DNA of 64,000 bases from Aselliscus stoliczkanus (Eukaryota > Chordata > Mammalia > Chiroptera > Hipposideridae): positions 59,239,501-59,303,500 of the forward strand of contig CM066731.1 of the NCBI GenBank assembly GCA_033961575.1. Reading direction: 5' to 3'. Within the stretch, counting starts at the first letter, position 1, and every line of letters starts with the position of its first letter. Shown here in pieces: positions 35,318 to 46,600 of the stretch. Position numbers and translations under genes: made by a program. The notes beneath the pieces are model-generated. The model was not told where the DNA came from. It worked only from the letters and a program-made list of their open reading frames with translations, and ran no database searches.

Positions 35318-36914
35318 ATGGCACACGAACATCCAGGCACTTCTGCTGACCAGGACCTCCTTGATGGGCATTACAAGCTCCTGAAAACCATTAACGAGGG
35401 CAGCTAGGCCAAGGTGAAGCTGGCTGAGCATCTTCCTACTGGGACCCCGGTGGCTATTCAAATTGTAAAACTGAAGGACTCTGCCAACTCTACAGACATC
35501 TCATGCGAGAAATCCAGTGAATGAAAGCTCTGCAGCACCCGAGCATCGTGCCGCTATATCAGGTTATTGAAACCGAGTTCTCCCTCTTTCTTCTAATGGA
35601 ATATTTGGGCAGCGGCAGTCTGATGGACCATCTGACATCTCATGGACGAATGAAAGAGAGGGAGGTCTGCATCATCTTCCAGAAGCTTTAATCAGCCGTT
35701 TACTATTTCCATCAGCGTGGATTCGCACACCAGGATATAAAGCCCCAGAACATTTTGTTTGATTGTAACAGGAATCCTAACATCGCCAATTTTGGACTTA
35801 CCACGGAATTGACTGACAACCAATTAACCACAGTGTGTGACACCCCTTCCTATGCAGCTCCAGAACTGTTTCGGGGTGTAGCTTATGAAGGACCAGTGGT
35901 TGATGTGTGGAGCCTGGGCGTAACATTTTACAGGATGGTGGCAGGAACCCTCCCGTTCAAGGCTCTGAGCTGGAAAAAGCTGGGACAACAGATAATACGG
36001 GGGAAGTACACGGTACATTACTCTTTCTGGTTTGAACTAGAGACTTTGCTTCAGAAAATGCTCCAGGTGATCACCATGGAGAGAAAAGATTTACTCGATA
36101 TCATGTCAGTTCCTTGGATCCATCAGGACGAGGAGGACCTCATGCCCTATAGAGAGCCGGTCAACCAGAACATAGACCCGAGGGCCTGACGGAGATTGGC
36201 ACTGCTGGGCGTCGGGTGTGAGGACATCCAGGACTCGATGAACAATAAAGCGGCCTACCTCATGCTCCAGAGAGAAAAGCTTAAATTTCATCCTCGCCTT
36301 ATTCATGTCAAGGCCTACAATCCCACTGCTCAGTGGGAGTCCTGCTCCAGGACGGGAGGAGCAACCAGGGAACTCTACTATGCCACCGGTCCAGAAGTAC
36401 GACGACGACAACAAGTTGGGGCAGAGGGGCAACAAGCCTGCGGCTCCCCCAGCCCTCCACAAGGTGAAGGCTGTCACTCCTGAGCCCATCACAGAGCCAA
36501 CTCCCATCACTCCAGGACCCACCCCCGAGCCTGAGAACCATCAGCCCCAAATCTATCCTGAAGTGCAGCCCCGTCTCTGCTGAACCCAGCCAGGAGCCGA
36601 GGGCTGCCATGCCCGGGCACATCCTGGGCCACAGCACCGTCACTGCTGAATCCAGCCCGGAGTTCAGGCCCGTCAGCCACAAGCTCAGGCCATGGTGGAA
36701 GAGGGAGACCCCCATGGAGGACTTCGAGAGTAGTAGCTCTGAGGACTCCTTTGACATCAACTGCAGCACCAGCACCACCAGCATCAGATCATTCCTGGAA
36801 ACCTGTCACGGATGGCGGAGGGTTGCCATGGCATGCCACAACTGCCTCACAATGTTCTGTCCTACACTGTCAAAAAAGAGGCAGTCAAGATGGAAAAAAG
36901 TCAAGCCCTTTTAG
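35318..36914 (+). pseudogene. MARK/sperm-motility-kinase-like Ser/Thr kinase pseudogene
   Basis: Starts at an ATG in a strong Kozak context (GCCACCATGG). The order is kinase domain, UBA-like segment (GVGCEDIQDSMNNKAAYLML, about 36205-36265), a Pro/Glu-rich linker and a basic C-terminus (KKRQSRWKKVKPF) ending at 36914. This resembles MARK and SMOK kinases. It is dead: TAG at 35405-35407 in the glycine loop (INEGS*), a frameshift near 35510, TAA at 35689-35691, TGA at 36187-36189 and later frame changes. Catalytic residues are also lost: VAIK reads VAIQ (35459), HRD reads HQD (35728), DFG reads NFG (35788). SYAAPELF and DVWSLGVTFY survive. AATAAA at 36951 precedes an A-rich tail. No introns are visible, which suits a single-exon gene or a retrocopy. 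Confidence 0.85.
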
Positions 36915-36950
36915 ATATACTAATATGCTGTATGCCACTGTGAATTGAAA

Positions 36951-37026
36951 AATAAAGAAAACATGATTAAAAAATAGAAAAAATTAAAAAATTTAAAAAA
37001 TTAAAAAAATAAAAAAAAAATAAAAA
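36951..37026 (+). terminator. Polyadenylation signal and degenerate poly(A) tail of the cassette
   Basis: AATAAA at 36951-36956, then about 65 bp of A-rich sequence with interspersed T residues, ending where L1 sequence (TGGGCAGAGGA, 37027) resumes. It marks the 3' end of the inserted RNA copy. Confidence 0.75.
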
Positions 37027-37037
37027 TGGGCAGAGGA

Positions 37038-37464
37038 GAGCCAAGGGAGTGGTGCACTGGTTAAGAGCTGTTTTTGGGATGTCAGCGGCCCTGGTTCGGA
37101 TCACACATATGATGGCCAGTGACACTGCCCTCTACAGCTAACAACAGCTCCACCTGGAGCTGGGCTGCGAGCCCCAGATGATGGTGTAGGCTGCAGCCCC
37201 TGCTGCAGTGGGCTGCCATAGGCTACAGTGAGTGGCCGGCAGCCAGCGTGAGCTTCCAATAGCCGCGGTGAGTGACCATCCAGAGGCCAGCGACCAATCT
37301 GCCTCATCCGGGAAGAGCACAATGGCGATACCAACATGGGCCAGTGAAGCAATGTCCTCCACAACTAGACTGAAGAACAAAAGGACAGCAACTTATCTGT
37401 TCCCCTTCCCTGATTCCCAAACACTGTTCCCCTCCCTCAATTCCCCAATTAAAAAAAAAAAAAG
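37038..37464 (+). repeat. Long tRNA-headed SINE inside the host L1
   Basis: Full-length long SINE: head GTGGTGCACTGGTTAAGAGC, a GC-rich body and a CCCCAATT-A tail. TGGGCAGAGGA at 37027-37037 and 37465-37475 is a perfect 11-bp target duplication made of L1 sequence. It inserted after the kinase cassette, between the cassette's A tail and the L1 remainder. Confidence 0.95.
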
Positions 37465-37475
37465 TGGGCAGAGGA

Positions 37476-38606
37476 AATGAAGAGGCATTTCTCTAAAGAG
37501 GACATACAGATGGCCAACAGGCACATGAAAAAATGTTCAATCTCACTGGTCATTAGGGAAATGCAAATAAAAACCACAATGAGATACCACCTCACTCCGG
37601 TCAGAATGGCTATCATCAATAAATCAACAAACAACAAATGCTGGCGGGGCTGTGGGGAAAAGGGACCCTGCTTCACTGTTGGTGGAATTGCAGATTGGTG
37701 CAGCTACTATGGAAGTCAGTATGGAGGTATCTCAAAAATCTGAAAATGGAACTACCTTTTGACCCAGCAATTCCACTCCTAGGTATTTATCCTGAAAAAC
37801 CCAAGACACTAATTCGAAAAAATATATGCACCCCTATGTTCATTGCAGCGCTATTTACAATAGCCAAGACTTGGAAACAATCGAAATGCCCATCGGTAGA
37901 TGACTGGATTAAGAAATTGTGGTACATTTACACAATGGAGTATTATGCAGGTATAAAGAAGAAAGAAATCGTACCATTTGCAGTGATATGGATGGACCTA
38001 GAGAACATTATGCTAAGTGAAATAAGTCAGTCAGAGAAAGACAAATACCATATGATCTCACTTATATGTGGAATCTAAAGAACTGAATAAATGAGCAAAA
38101 AAAACAGAAATAGTCTTAGAGACACAAAGGAAAAACTGATGAGGGCTAGATGGGATGGGGGTGGGCATGAGGGGAAAGGGGAAGGGACGAGACAACACAA
38201 ACTGATAACTATAATACTACTGCAGAGACAGAAGAGACAGTTTAGGGAATATAATCAATCAGGTTGTAAATATTTTTTTAGGGGACCAGATGGTCTCATG
38301 TCTTGTTAGGGAGACCACTTCATCAACGGTGTAGTGGCCTGACTACTGCTCTGCACATCTGAAGCTGCCGCTAATTAATATTAGATGTTGACTATAATTT
38401 AACACATATATAGTCATGGGATGTGGAATATAGTGTGGGGATGGAGTCAATGGAATTATAATAGATATGTATGATATCAGGGGTGGGGGGACAGTGGAGG
38501 AGGGAGAAGGCAGTCATTTTGTAAGGGATGAAAAAGATAACTATTGTGTAGTTTTGTACATCTGTAACTTAATAATAATAAAAATAATAATTAAAAAAAA
38601 ACACAA
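37476..38606 (+). mobile_element. Host L1 LINE, 3' portion (ORF2 end, 3'UTR, tail)
   Basis: Contains the ORF2 C-terminal region ([52 protein letters not shown]), partly frameshifted near 37660, then a 3'UTR and A-rich tail to 38606. The right target duplication follows at 38607-38622. It completes the L1 that begins at 27670. Confidence 0.85.
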
Positions 38607-38622
38607 AACATTATAGTTAGCG

Positions 38623-38985
38623 CTGTTTCCTGAGTGCTCTGCTGCCATTTTCAGAGTGCTTTGCAGTCTACAAAAGGGAACCCATTTACTTTATTTTATT
38701 TGAACCCCTAAATAAGAGAGAGGCATAAAACCTGGTTAGAAAAAGTTTTGAAGTATCATAAATCCATTTTTCAATATATGCACCTTGGAAAACAGGGACC
38801 TGTTTACATACGATGTGTATAATACACACATAAAGAGAAGTCATCAACTTCTGAATCTCTTCATTTTCTTCTACCTGTTTTATCCTTCAATATTTTCTTT
38901 AAGGCATTTGTACATTCTGTTTTCACAACTACATCTTAAAGAAAATACATAAATTGATGCATCTACTTAAGTAGTTGTTTTTAAG
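38623..38985. other. No recognised feature
   Basis: Unique-looking flank of the nested L1 block, ending in a T tract. Confidence 0.4.
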
Positions 38986-38999
38986 AATTTCTTTTTTTT

Positions 39000-39395
39000 T
39001 CTTTTTTAAAAGATTTTATTGGAGAATTGGTGGAGAGGAACAGTGTTGGGGAATTGGGAAAGGGAAAACCGAGCTGAGTTGTCCTTGAATCTTAGTTGTG
39101 GAGGGTGCAGCTAGATCAGCTCGATGTCCAGTCACTATCCGGCCTCCCGTCAACAACAAGGTGCCATGTTCAATCTTAGTTATGAGTGGGCGCAGCCCTC
39201 CAGCCCATGTGGGAGTCAAAATGGCAACCTTTTGTTAGGAGCATGTGCTCTCACCAGCTGAGCCATCCTGCCACCTGTTGGCAACTCAGTGACAGCTCAG
39301 CTGGGCTGCAGTTCACTGGCCTATGTGGGAATCAAACCAGTGATGCCGTTGCTCAGAACTCATGCTCTTAACAAACTGAGCCACTCGGTTTGTTA
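39000..39395 (-). repeat. Dimeric (two-headed) tRNA-derived SINE, Rhin-1-like
   Basis: On the minus strand the first head is GAGTGGCTCAGTTTGTTAAG with B-box-like GGTTTGATTCC. A spacer (CCAACAGGTGGCAGG) leads to a second head GATGGCTCAGCTGGTGAGAG with a diverged B box. A body with CTGCACCCTCCACAACTAAG follows, and the end is CCAATAAAATCTTTT plus an A tail. The 'CTCCACAACTA' and 'CCAATAAAATC' phrases match what I recall of the Rhin-1 SINE of rhinolophoid bats. Confidence 0.82.
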
Positions 39396-40044
39396 AGCCA
39401 CGCTTAAAAGTCATGTTGTCAGTAATAATCATTTGATGTATTAAGAAGCTCTGAGTCTCTAGGAAGTCATTCCAAGACTCATTGTTATTTTGAATCACAT
39501 GTTTAAAATAACTGAATACGTAAACACAAGGACTTTTTAAAGTCCTTTATATATTACTGTGGATTCGATTTTGCCTGAGAAAAAGAGTCTAAAATTACCT
39601 TCCATAGAAGAATAAGTCTGACAGTGACTCAGAAAGGAAGTAATTACACAAATCAAATTTCATCAACAAAGAAGACCCGAAACAAACTCATATGTATCTT
39701 TGTGTTTGATTTTGACTTGTTATAGTGCTAGCCCTTCCCCTTTTCTTAATATACCATGTGAATAATAACAGTGTTTAGAAAGTTTTCTTTCTTCCCCAAA
39801 TCACAATGAGAACCTGTCAGGCTTATCGCTATTCTCTTCATTAAAAATTGATCAATCAGTATATGTTTAGCATACATCATTTGCTTTGGTCCTGGGCTTT
39901 CTGTATGATGAAACAGAATGAGTGCAGAGAGTTTTTCTTTTCTTTCTTTTTTTTTTTTCAACATGGGCTATAAAGTTAGGAAAAGCAACACAAGTGTCTA
40001 TTATGTGAGGCACAATTATCTTTGCCACATTTTAGCTTTGTGCG

Positions 40045-40058
40045 CCCCCCCCCCCCCC
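40045..40058. repeat. Poly(C) tract
   Basis: Uninterrupted C run of 14. Confidence 0.95.
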
Positions 40059-40160
40059 GCACTGAAAAAAATACGAAACTATGCATGCTGGTGGCTACAC
40101 TCACCACGCTGGAGTGGGGGCAGGGGCACTGCTAGGAGAATGAGCTTTTGCGAGTAAGCC

Positions 40161-40184
40161 TTTTGTTTTGTTTTGTTTTGTTTT
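40161..40184. repeat. (TTTTG)n repeat
   Basis: Four to five TTTTG units. Confidence 0.93.
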
Positions 40185-43100
40185 CTTACAGGCTGGTCTC
40201 AACTATTACTTCCTTCTTTGTGCCTTATCTGTGGGTGAAATAATCCTCTGGAAAAATGAAGGGTAGCTTGACCTCTCATTTATCTCTGTCCAGAGTCCAC
40301 TGTCACCAGACTGATGAAAAGTAGAAAAAAGGGTCCATCAGCAAGGTCTGTTAATTCTAAGTTCCCTGTCGGACTCGTTTTGTTTTGGGAGTATAGATTT
40401 TCTTTCTGTTAAGTGAACAAATTATTTTCTTTCTGTCCAGCTAAGGCTATAGAATGATTAGGGACCCTAAAAGAGTAAATTAGACTCTGATGATTGTGGT
40501 AACGGAGAAGTTGAAAAGTCAACAGGGTTGTTAAAGGAAGACTTTCCTTCCAAATGTCATTTTGTGTGCCAGAGCCAACTGTTCATGACAGCACTGAGAA
40601 ATGGAACCAGATTGATATGTCCACAATTAGATTTCCCAAATCAAGGGGCAAAGCTAGCAGAGATATAGACAAACCACACAGCATAGGTCCATGGAGACTA
40701 TCAAGGTTGGGCTTTGATTGGAATGCCTAAAGCATATTTTTGCCAGCAGTTGGAACTTCTTTCTGAAGTCCTCTCTGCTTTTCTCCAAGGGTATTTTGTA
40801 TATTGATAACCCACATGAATTTCCAATATTCTCCTTCCCTTTAGACTGCAAACCATGAATATCTGTGAGCTCACACAGATAAGAAAGAACTTTAAACGGG
40901 TAGAAGTATTTGTTATCTTAGAATATGTTCATGGGAACCTTCTTTTTAGGACCACATTTGATAACAGTGATGGTTGTGCTGAAATGGTTAAGGAAGAATC
41001 TAGCAGTTGGTGTTAATCTTACCTTGGTAATTTAGGAGGCATGTGGGATGAAGAAAGGAAGAAAAATATGAGCACAGTTCAAAATGACAATAAAGAACTT
41101 TAATAATTGAAATGAGGAAATGTATACAATATGTTATTCTTGGACAGGAGGAGTCAAAAAAAAAATATGATCCCAATTTACGATTAAACATATATTTCCA
41201 CACCAAATGACAATACTGGTAATTTCTGAGTGGCAAGGTCATGGTAGCTTTTTCATTTTTATTTTTATTTTTTTAATTTTACAACACTGTTAACAACAAA
41301 ACTAGCATCAATTATTTTGTAGATTATGATTTTGGGAGGACAAGACAACACACATTTTTCCATCTGCAAGCAGAGAAAGAAATATTTCATTGAATTATTG
41401 TGAAGACTGAATGAGGTAAACCGTATTAACAAGATCATTATTTACCAGTATTTTAGTGAGTCTGAGGAAAGCAGAGGAGAGTGAAAGAGAGAAAGATAAA
41501 GTGCCAGAGAAGAGAAGAAATAGCTGAAATCTGATAATAGTATGTGGGGGACATGGGCAGATTAGATGGGAGAAAAGCCTGAGAATGTTCCAGATGATTC
41601 TGGTATCACACCCCCCAAGGATCACAGAACTCCTCACTCCTTGTGACAGGGCTAATGAGTTCGGTGACTGCCCACAATCACATTTTTCAGCATTGTCTCT
41701 AGTCACAGAAATTCACCCATCTGTTACCCACCCCATGACAAGCTCATAAAAGTTAGAGAGCACCACCCAAGCCCTTGTTCTACCCTTCCCTAAGACTATT
41801 GTTCTGTCATCATCTCTAGATTTTTACCTCCATGCCTTCAACCTCAGTCTACATGTCCACGGACTTAAGTGTACCTCCCCTCACCTGTGTTCTTAAGTAA
41901 GGATATTCCAATCCTAACTCATGGCATGTCACCCCAGACCATGCCATCACTCCCATCCCCTCCCCCAAGCCAGAGCACAATGTGGGCCATACTAGATTAA
42001 GCAACACTCGAGCACTTGAAACAGATTAAAATCCCTATTTGTCTGTTACTTTAAAATATGAAGCTTTTTTTTCTACATTGCATCTTCTTGTTTGGATAGA
42101 GTATTTAGATACAGACAGTTGTTATTAAAAGTCTTACAGAAGTGGTTTGATAATTACTATTTTGGGGAACATATGGTAGAAAAATAAAATGAGACATGAA
42201 AGATAAAAGCCTCACAAATATGTTTGCTCTATAATTTACTTTTCCTAGATTATTAATAGCTAAGATGTCCCTTACCTAAGTGTTTTCACAAACATATTTA
42301 AAAATAATAAAAACGAAAATGTTATTATAATATTCTTAATGCATGTTTGTTCATGCCCTCCCTTTCTTGAAAGTATATATTTTTTTTAACTTTGGTTTTG
42401 GTCTGCAGTTATGACAATGACACTATTGCCAAGTTCAAGAATGACAATAATTCTAAATTTAAAAATAATTTACGAGTATATTGATGATTTTCAAAGGTGG
42501 AAAGACATTTTTATTTTTAAACTTTAAAATGAGAATAAAAACAAAAATCAGTTGCAGTTTGTCTTTTAAACATAGCTCTATGAGTCTGTTTCCAAGAAAC
42601 AATTTTCTCTTTAGTGACCATGGTGAAAGAATAAAAAAACTCTGTCATAAAAATATTGCACTTTGTGAGTCCCTTGGGCAATTAGTTGAGTCATTGCCTT
42701 AAGAAAGAGAAGACCAGAATTCTCTTAAAAGTCTAGGGTTGGCTCACAAAATGTTTATGGCTGGGCCATTCTCATGTGTGCTTTTCTTAAGAAAAAGAGA
42801 AACTCTTATACCTATCTCACCAATTTCTAATTGATAGAAACTAGACCATTTCAGTATCTCCAAATTTGAAAAAAAAAAAATGCCTCTTTAAAATCATAGT
42901 GATATAATATCTCTTTTGAAATATAATGTTTTATTGTAATTCTTTGTTTTTTTTCTTCTGTATTTTCCAAGGTACAGTTGTAGATATTTTGTCCAATCTT
43001 CATACCTAAAACAATCAATAAGATCATTTTCCACATAAGCAATTGTAAGAATCACATAATGAATTTCCTGTTTTTTACTATTTTAATGGTACATCTATTT

Positions 43101-43329
43101 TCTTACCATTAAACTGACAAAATTAAATTTCAAGGAAACTATGTCTTTAGTTAAATTAGATATAAGACAGTACACACTGGGTTGCAAACGAAGGTAAATA
43201 TTTCCATTCAGAAATTTCTTATTAATGCTAATTCAGTATAAATTTTATTTTTAAAGTTCAATGCTTACTTATAATAATGGAATATGCTTTTTCATCTCTC
43301 TGTTCAAATCCTGCTTTATCACATCTGAG

Positions 43330-43470
43330 AAAGATCTATCATCTGCAATAGTCTGAGTGCTTATTGTGTATCTTGTACTGTGTTAAGCACCAGAGTGATA
43401 AGAAAGAATATTTAATGTGGTCTCTGAGCTCAAGGAAATTCAAAGCTAATTGGGGGAGAGGGATGTAATA
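43330..43470 (-). repeat. L2 3'-end remnant, antisense
   Basis: 'gagtgcttattgtgtatctt' then 'gtactgtgttaagcaccaga' corresponds to the complement of the L2 3' end (TGAGCGCCTACTATGTGCCAGG pattern). Confidence 0.65.
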
Positions 43471-43689
43471 CCCACTGAATTAATTGAAGGGCATTATGGC
43501 AAACTATACGTAATTCTGATAAACTCTCTAGGAGTTCAGTAGAGGTAACAGTCTATATAGCTCAGAGCTGTATGTCTCAAAGCATGTTCGAACATGGTCA
43601 AGTAAGTTCAAAATATTACTTTGATTATTTGATATGTTAATATGCTTTATGAATGTAAGAAAATGTAATACTGTATTAATCCATCTAGT

Positions 43690-44250
43690 CAAAAAATGTG
43701 TATTGAGTGCCCAGTATATGTCAGGCACTGGGAATTCACAGTAAGAAAAACAAGGCTGTACTTCAGATGGAGCTTTTAGGTAAGGTCGGCAGGTAAGCCA
43801 TCACCAGCAATGTCACATCTGAACAAAGTGAGACAGCAAGCTCAGTGGTTATGTGGGGGAAGGGCTTTCAGAGCAGAGCTAACAGCAAGAGATGGAGACA
43901 AGAGCACACAGGGCATCTTTCAGAATAACAAGGGGGTTCTGGGCTAGAACAAAGGTAAGGAGAAGAACTGCTAACCTACTGAAAAGATGTCAATTTTCTA
44001 CATGTATTTGACCGCTGGACCCTCATCTATTCTCTTAAGAGACTCGTACGTGGGTAAGACAAAGGAGAACAAAATGGCCAAGAATAATTGGGGGAGCAGA
44101 GGTTGGGTGAGCTGTAGGCTTTGGAATGTGGGCTAAAGTTTCTGGTGGACCATGTAGAGAAAAGATATTTCAGGAACCAAAAGCCCAAAGGAAGTAGGGA
44201 AAGGAGAGCAGATGGTGAGACAAGAATGCCAGCGTGGAACCTGAGACCAG
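43690..44250 (-). repeat. L2 remnant, antisense
   Basis: 'attgagtgcccagtatatgt' and 'caggcactgggaattcacag' mark the L2 3' end in complement. Purine-rich downstream sequence fits the complement of the L2 coding part but is too diverged to bound precisely. Confidence 0.5.
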
Positions 44251-44689
44251 GTATTATTTGGTCTAGTTTATTTGTTCAGACTAAATGTCTAGAACATTGA
44301 GAGTATTATTTGTACATTTCAAGCCAAAAATATATTTAGCTGAAGTTAATGGGTGGCTTTAATTGGCCAGAAGCTTGTTTCATTTGTCCTTCTAACTTTG
44401 AATGAATATGTGTCAATTTCATTGAATAGGATGATTCTAAGTCATGATGCCCATCTTGTGGGAAAGAAATACCAGGCACCATGCACAATGATTTATATGA
44501 AATTGTTTATTTATTTAACTCACTCAACAGATCACTCATTTATTCATCTAATCATTTCATCAGTGTGTCTGTCAGCTAAGATTTATCAAAAACCTGTTGA
44601 AAAAACATATTGTCAAGGACTGTGTGGGGCAAAACAATTGAAGACGCAGTTGCTGCCCTCAAAGACTACTTGGTCTTCCATGTAGTGTA

Positions 44690-45640
44690 CTAAGACTGAC
44701 ATTTGCTTTTTGGAAAAAAATCAATGTATCATTACAAAAGCTAATATCAAGCTGGCTATCATTTTACAGTTCTCCAGGAAATGTGTGCAATATTAAAAAT
44801 CCAGGATTGTCAAGCAACTCATACTGCGTATTATTAAATTGCTACCCTGGGATAAACATAAGATGAGCCTGAAGAAAGTAAAGACTTGATGGTGAGCTGA
44901 GGTTTGTCTACTAAGGTCTTATAAAGTAGAAATTATAAGCATTTACTGTTGACAAAAGTTGGAAAATCAATGTGTTTATGCGCTTGAAAACATGTGCTCT
45001 GCAATTCTGCTGTCAGGCCTAGCTCGTTCAGGAAGGCTTCTTTTTAGGAATACAGATTGCTAAGAACAAAGCCATTGATGACACCGCTTCAGTTCATGCC
45101 TTCCACATTTTCCACATTAAAAACAGAAACATATGAAACATGTTCATCTCATTGTCTGTGTGGGCTCATCATCCTTCCTTTTGCTCCATTACCAGACAGT
45201 ATCTTCTACTTGCCTTGTACTTTTGTGTTGTACTTTGTGTCATGAACAACCCACCTCGATTTCCCTTAACATGATATTCACTAGGGGAAAAAAGATAGAA
45301 AAGGATAAACGGACCTTGTCCAATGGAAGAACAGAACGCCCCCCACTTCCCATTACCACCAGTCTCCTACATTAAGTGCACTGAGAGAGGAGCACCCGAT
45401 GGTAACAAACTGACTCAACATTTTCCCTGCATTCCTGACTTGTCAAGAGTTCTTCACTGTTCCAGACCTGACACATGAGGGACACCACAAGGTTAATTTT
45501 TTAGGAAGAGAACTTAGTAATATAATAATTGGTATGTCAACTACATTCTTCTATGATTGTCAATTCTGCTTATATAACATGAAATATTTACTGCCTAATG
45601 GTTTTAACCATTTAGTTATCAATTCATATGTCTCCTCAAC
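44690..45640. other. No recognised feature
   Basis: Unique-looking sequence with two overlapping short open frames (62 and 80 codons) and no motif. Confidence 0.4.
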
Positions 45641-45652
45641 TATATTGTGATA

Positions 45653-45831
45653 TATATTTTTTTTATTGGGGAACAGCCATGGTCATTGGTTACACATTGC
45701 TTTCATGCTACAATGGCACAGCTGACTCTTCTAAGGAGGGTGCCGCCCACAGTGGGCCATGTGGGGACTGAACCAGAAACTCTGGTACTATCAGCACCAT
45801 GCTCTCACCAACTGAGCTAACTGGTCACCCC
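45653..45831 (-). repeat. tRNA-Ile-like SINE with a hAT-like body
   Basis: On the minus strand the head GGTGACCAGTTAGCTCAGTT and GGTGAGAGCATGGTGCTGAT resemble tRNA-Ile, followed by B-box-like GGTTCAGTCCC. The 3' half reads in complement as TTATTGGGGAACAGCCATGG and CTTTCATGCTACAATGGCAC, matching the hAT element at 25389. TATTGTGATA at 45643-45652 and 45833-45842 is a perfect target duplication. Confidence 0.88.
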
Positions 45832-45999
45832 CTATTGTGATACTTTTGAAGGGATGTAGCTACAAACATAGGCATGGATGTGGACAGGGAGAATGAACCA
45901 TGTCTTTCCAGATCCAGGACAGTGCTTTGAACACATCAGCTGTTTGTTTCCCTTTTAAGGACTGTCTGTTGATTGCCCAGAAGCAACATGCTACTGAGC

Positions 46000-46130
46000 C
46001 TGAGCCTGTGACATTGGCACAGAACCTAGGCTCTTTTCCCAGCTCTGCATATAGTTAAATATTGGCTACTGGGGAAGGGGCTTCACAGTTCTTGCCTTGG
46101 TTTCCTTACTTATAAAACTTTGAAAAAAAG
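46000..46130 (+). repeat. Possible MIR remnant
   Basis: 'aacctaggctcttttcccag' and 'ccttggtttccttacttata' loosely follow MIR order. Confidence 0.4.
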
Positions 46131-46309
46131 CTAAATCAACATTAATATCTCTTCCATAATAGTTGAAATTCTATCATTCCATAACAACTCCATTATTCTG
46201 TAATAGTTCAAAATAAGGACTATTAGCACATTGATGTGACTTTATGCTGGCAAACAGTGTGCTTAACACACTGACTTTTCTATTGAACAGATTGGGTGTT
46301 TTTCTTTTG

Positions 46310-46600
46310 TTTTTTTACTCTTTATTTTGAAATAATTTAGGTTTACATACATTACAAAGATAACACAGAAAGTTCCCATGTACTCCACATCCAGCTTCCC
46401 CTAGTGTTAACATCATGTATGATCACAGTAGAATTATCCAAATCGAGACATTAACACTGATACAATACCATTAACTGAACTACAGGCTTGAATCAGCTTT
46501 CACCCATTTTACCACTAGTGTCCTTTTTCTGTTCCAGGATTCAAGCTAGGATTCCACATTACATTTGGTTATAAGTTTTCCTTCATCTTCCCCCTAACTA
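46310..46600 (-). repeat. Old L1 3'UTR fragment, antisense
   Basis: 'ctttattttgaaataattta', 'agttcccatgtactccacat' and 'gtcctttttctgttccagga' in complement match the 3'UTR of old mammalian L1 families. Confidence 0.75.

Larger units (their letters stand above)
39400..43325. other. Unassigned region with two simple repeats
   Basis: No gene or clear dispersed repeat. The largest open frame (41395-41706, minus, 103 codons) has no domain. Confidence 0.4.

Noticed and set aside
35755..36189. Expressed short kinase starting in the middle of the domain
   Set aside because: It lacks the glycine loop and Lys region, has HQD and NFG at the active site, and starts only by ignoring upstream stops; it is part of the pseudogene.
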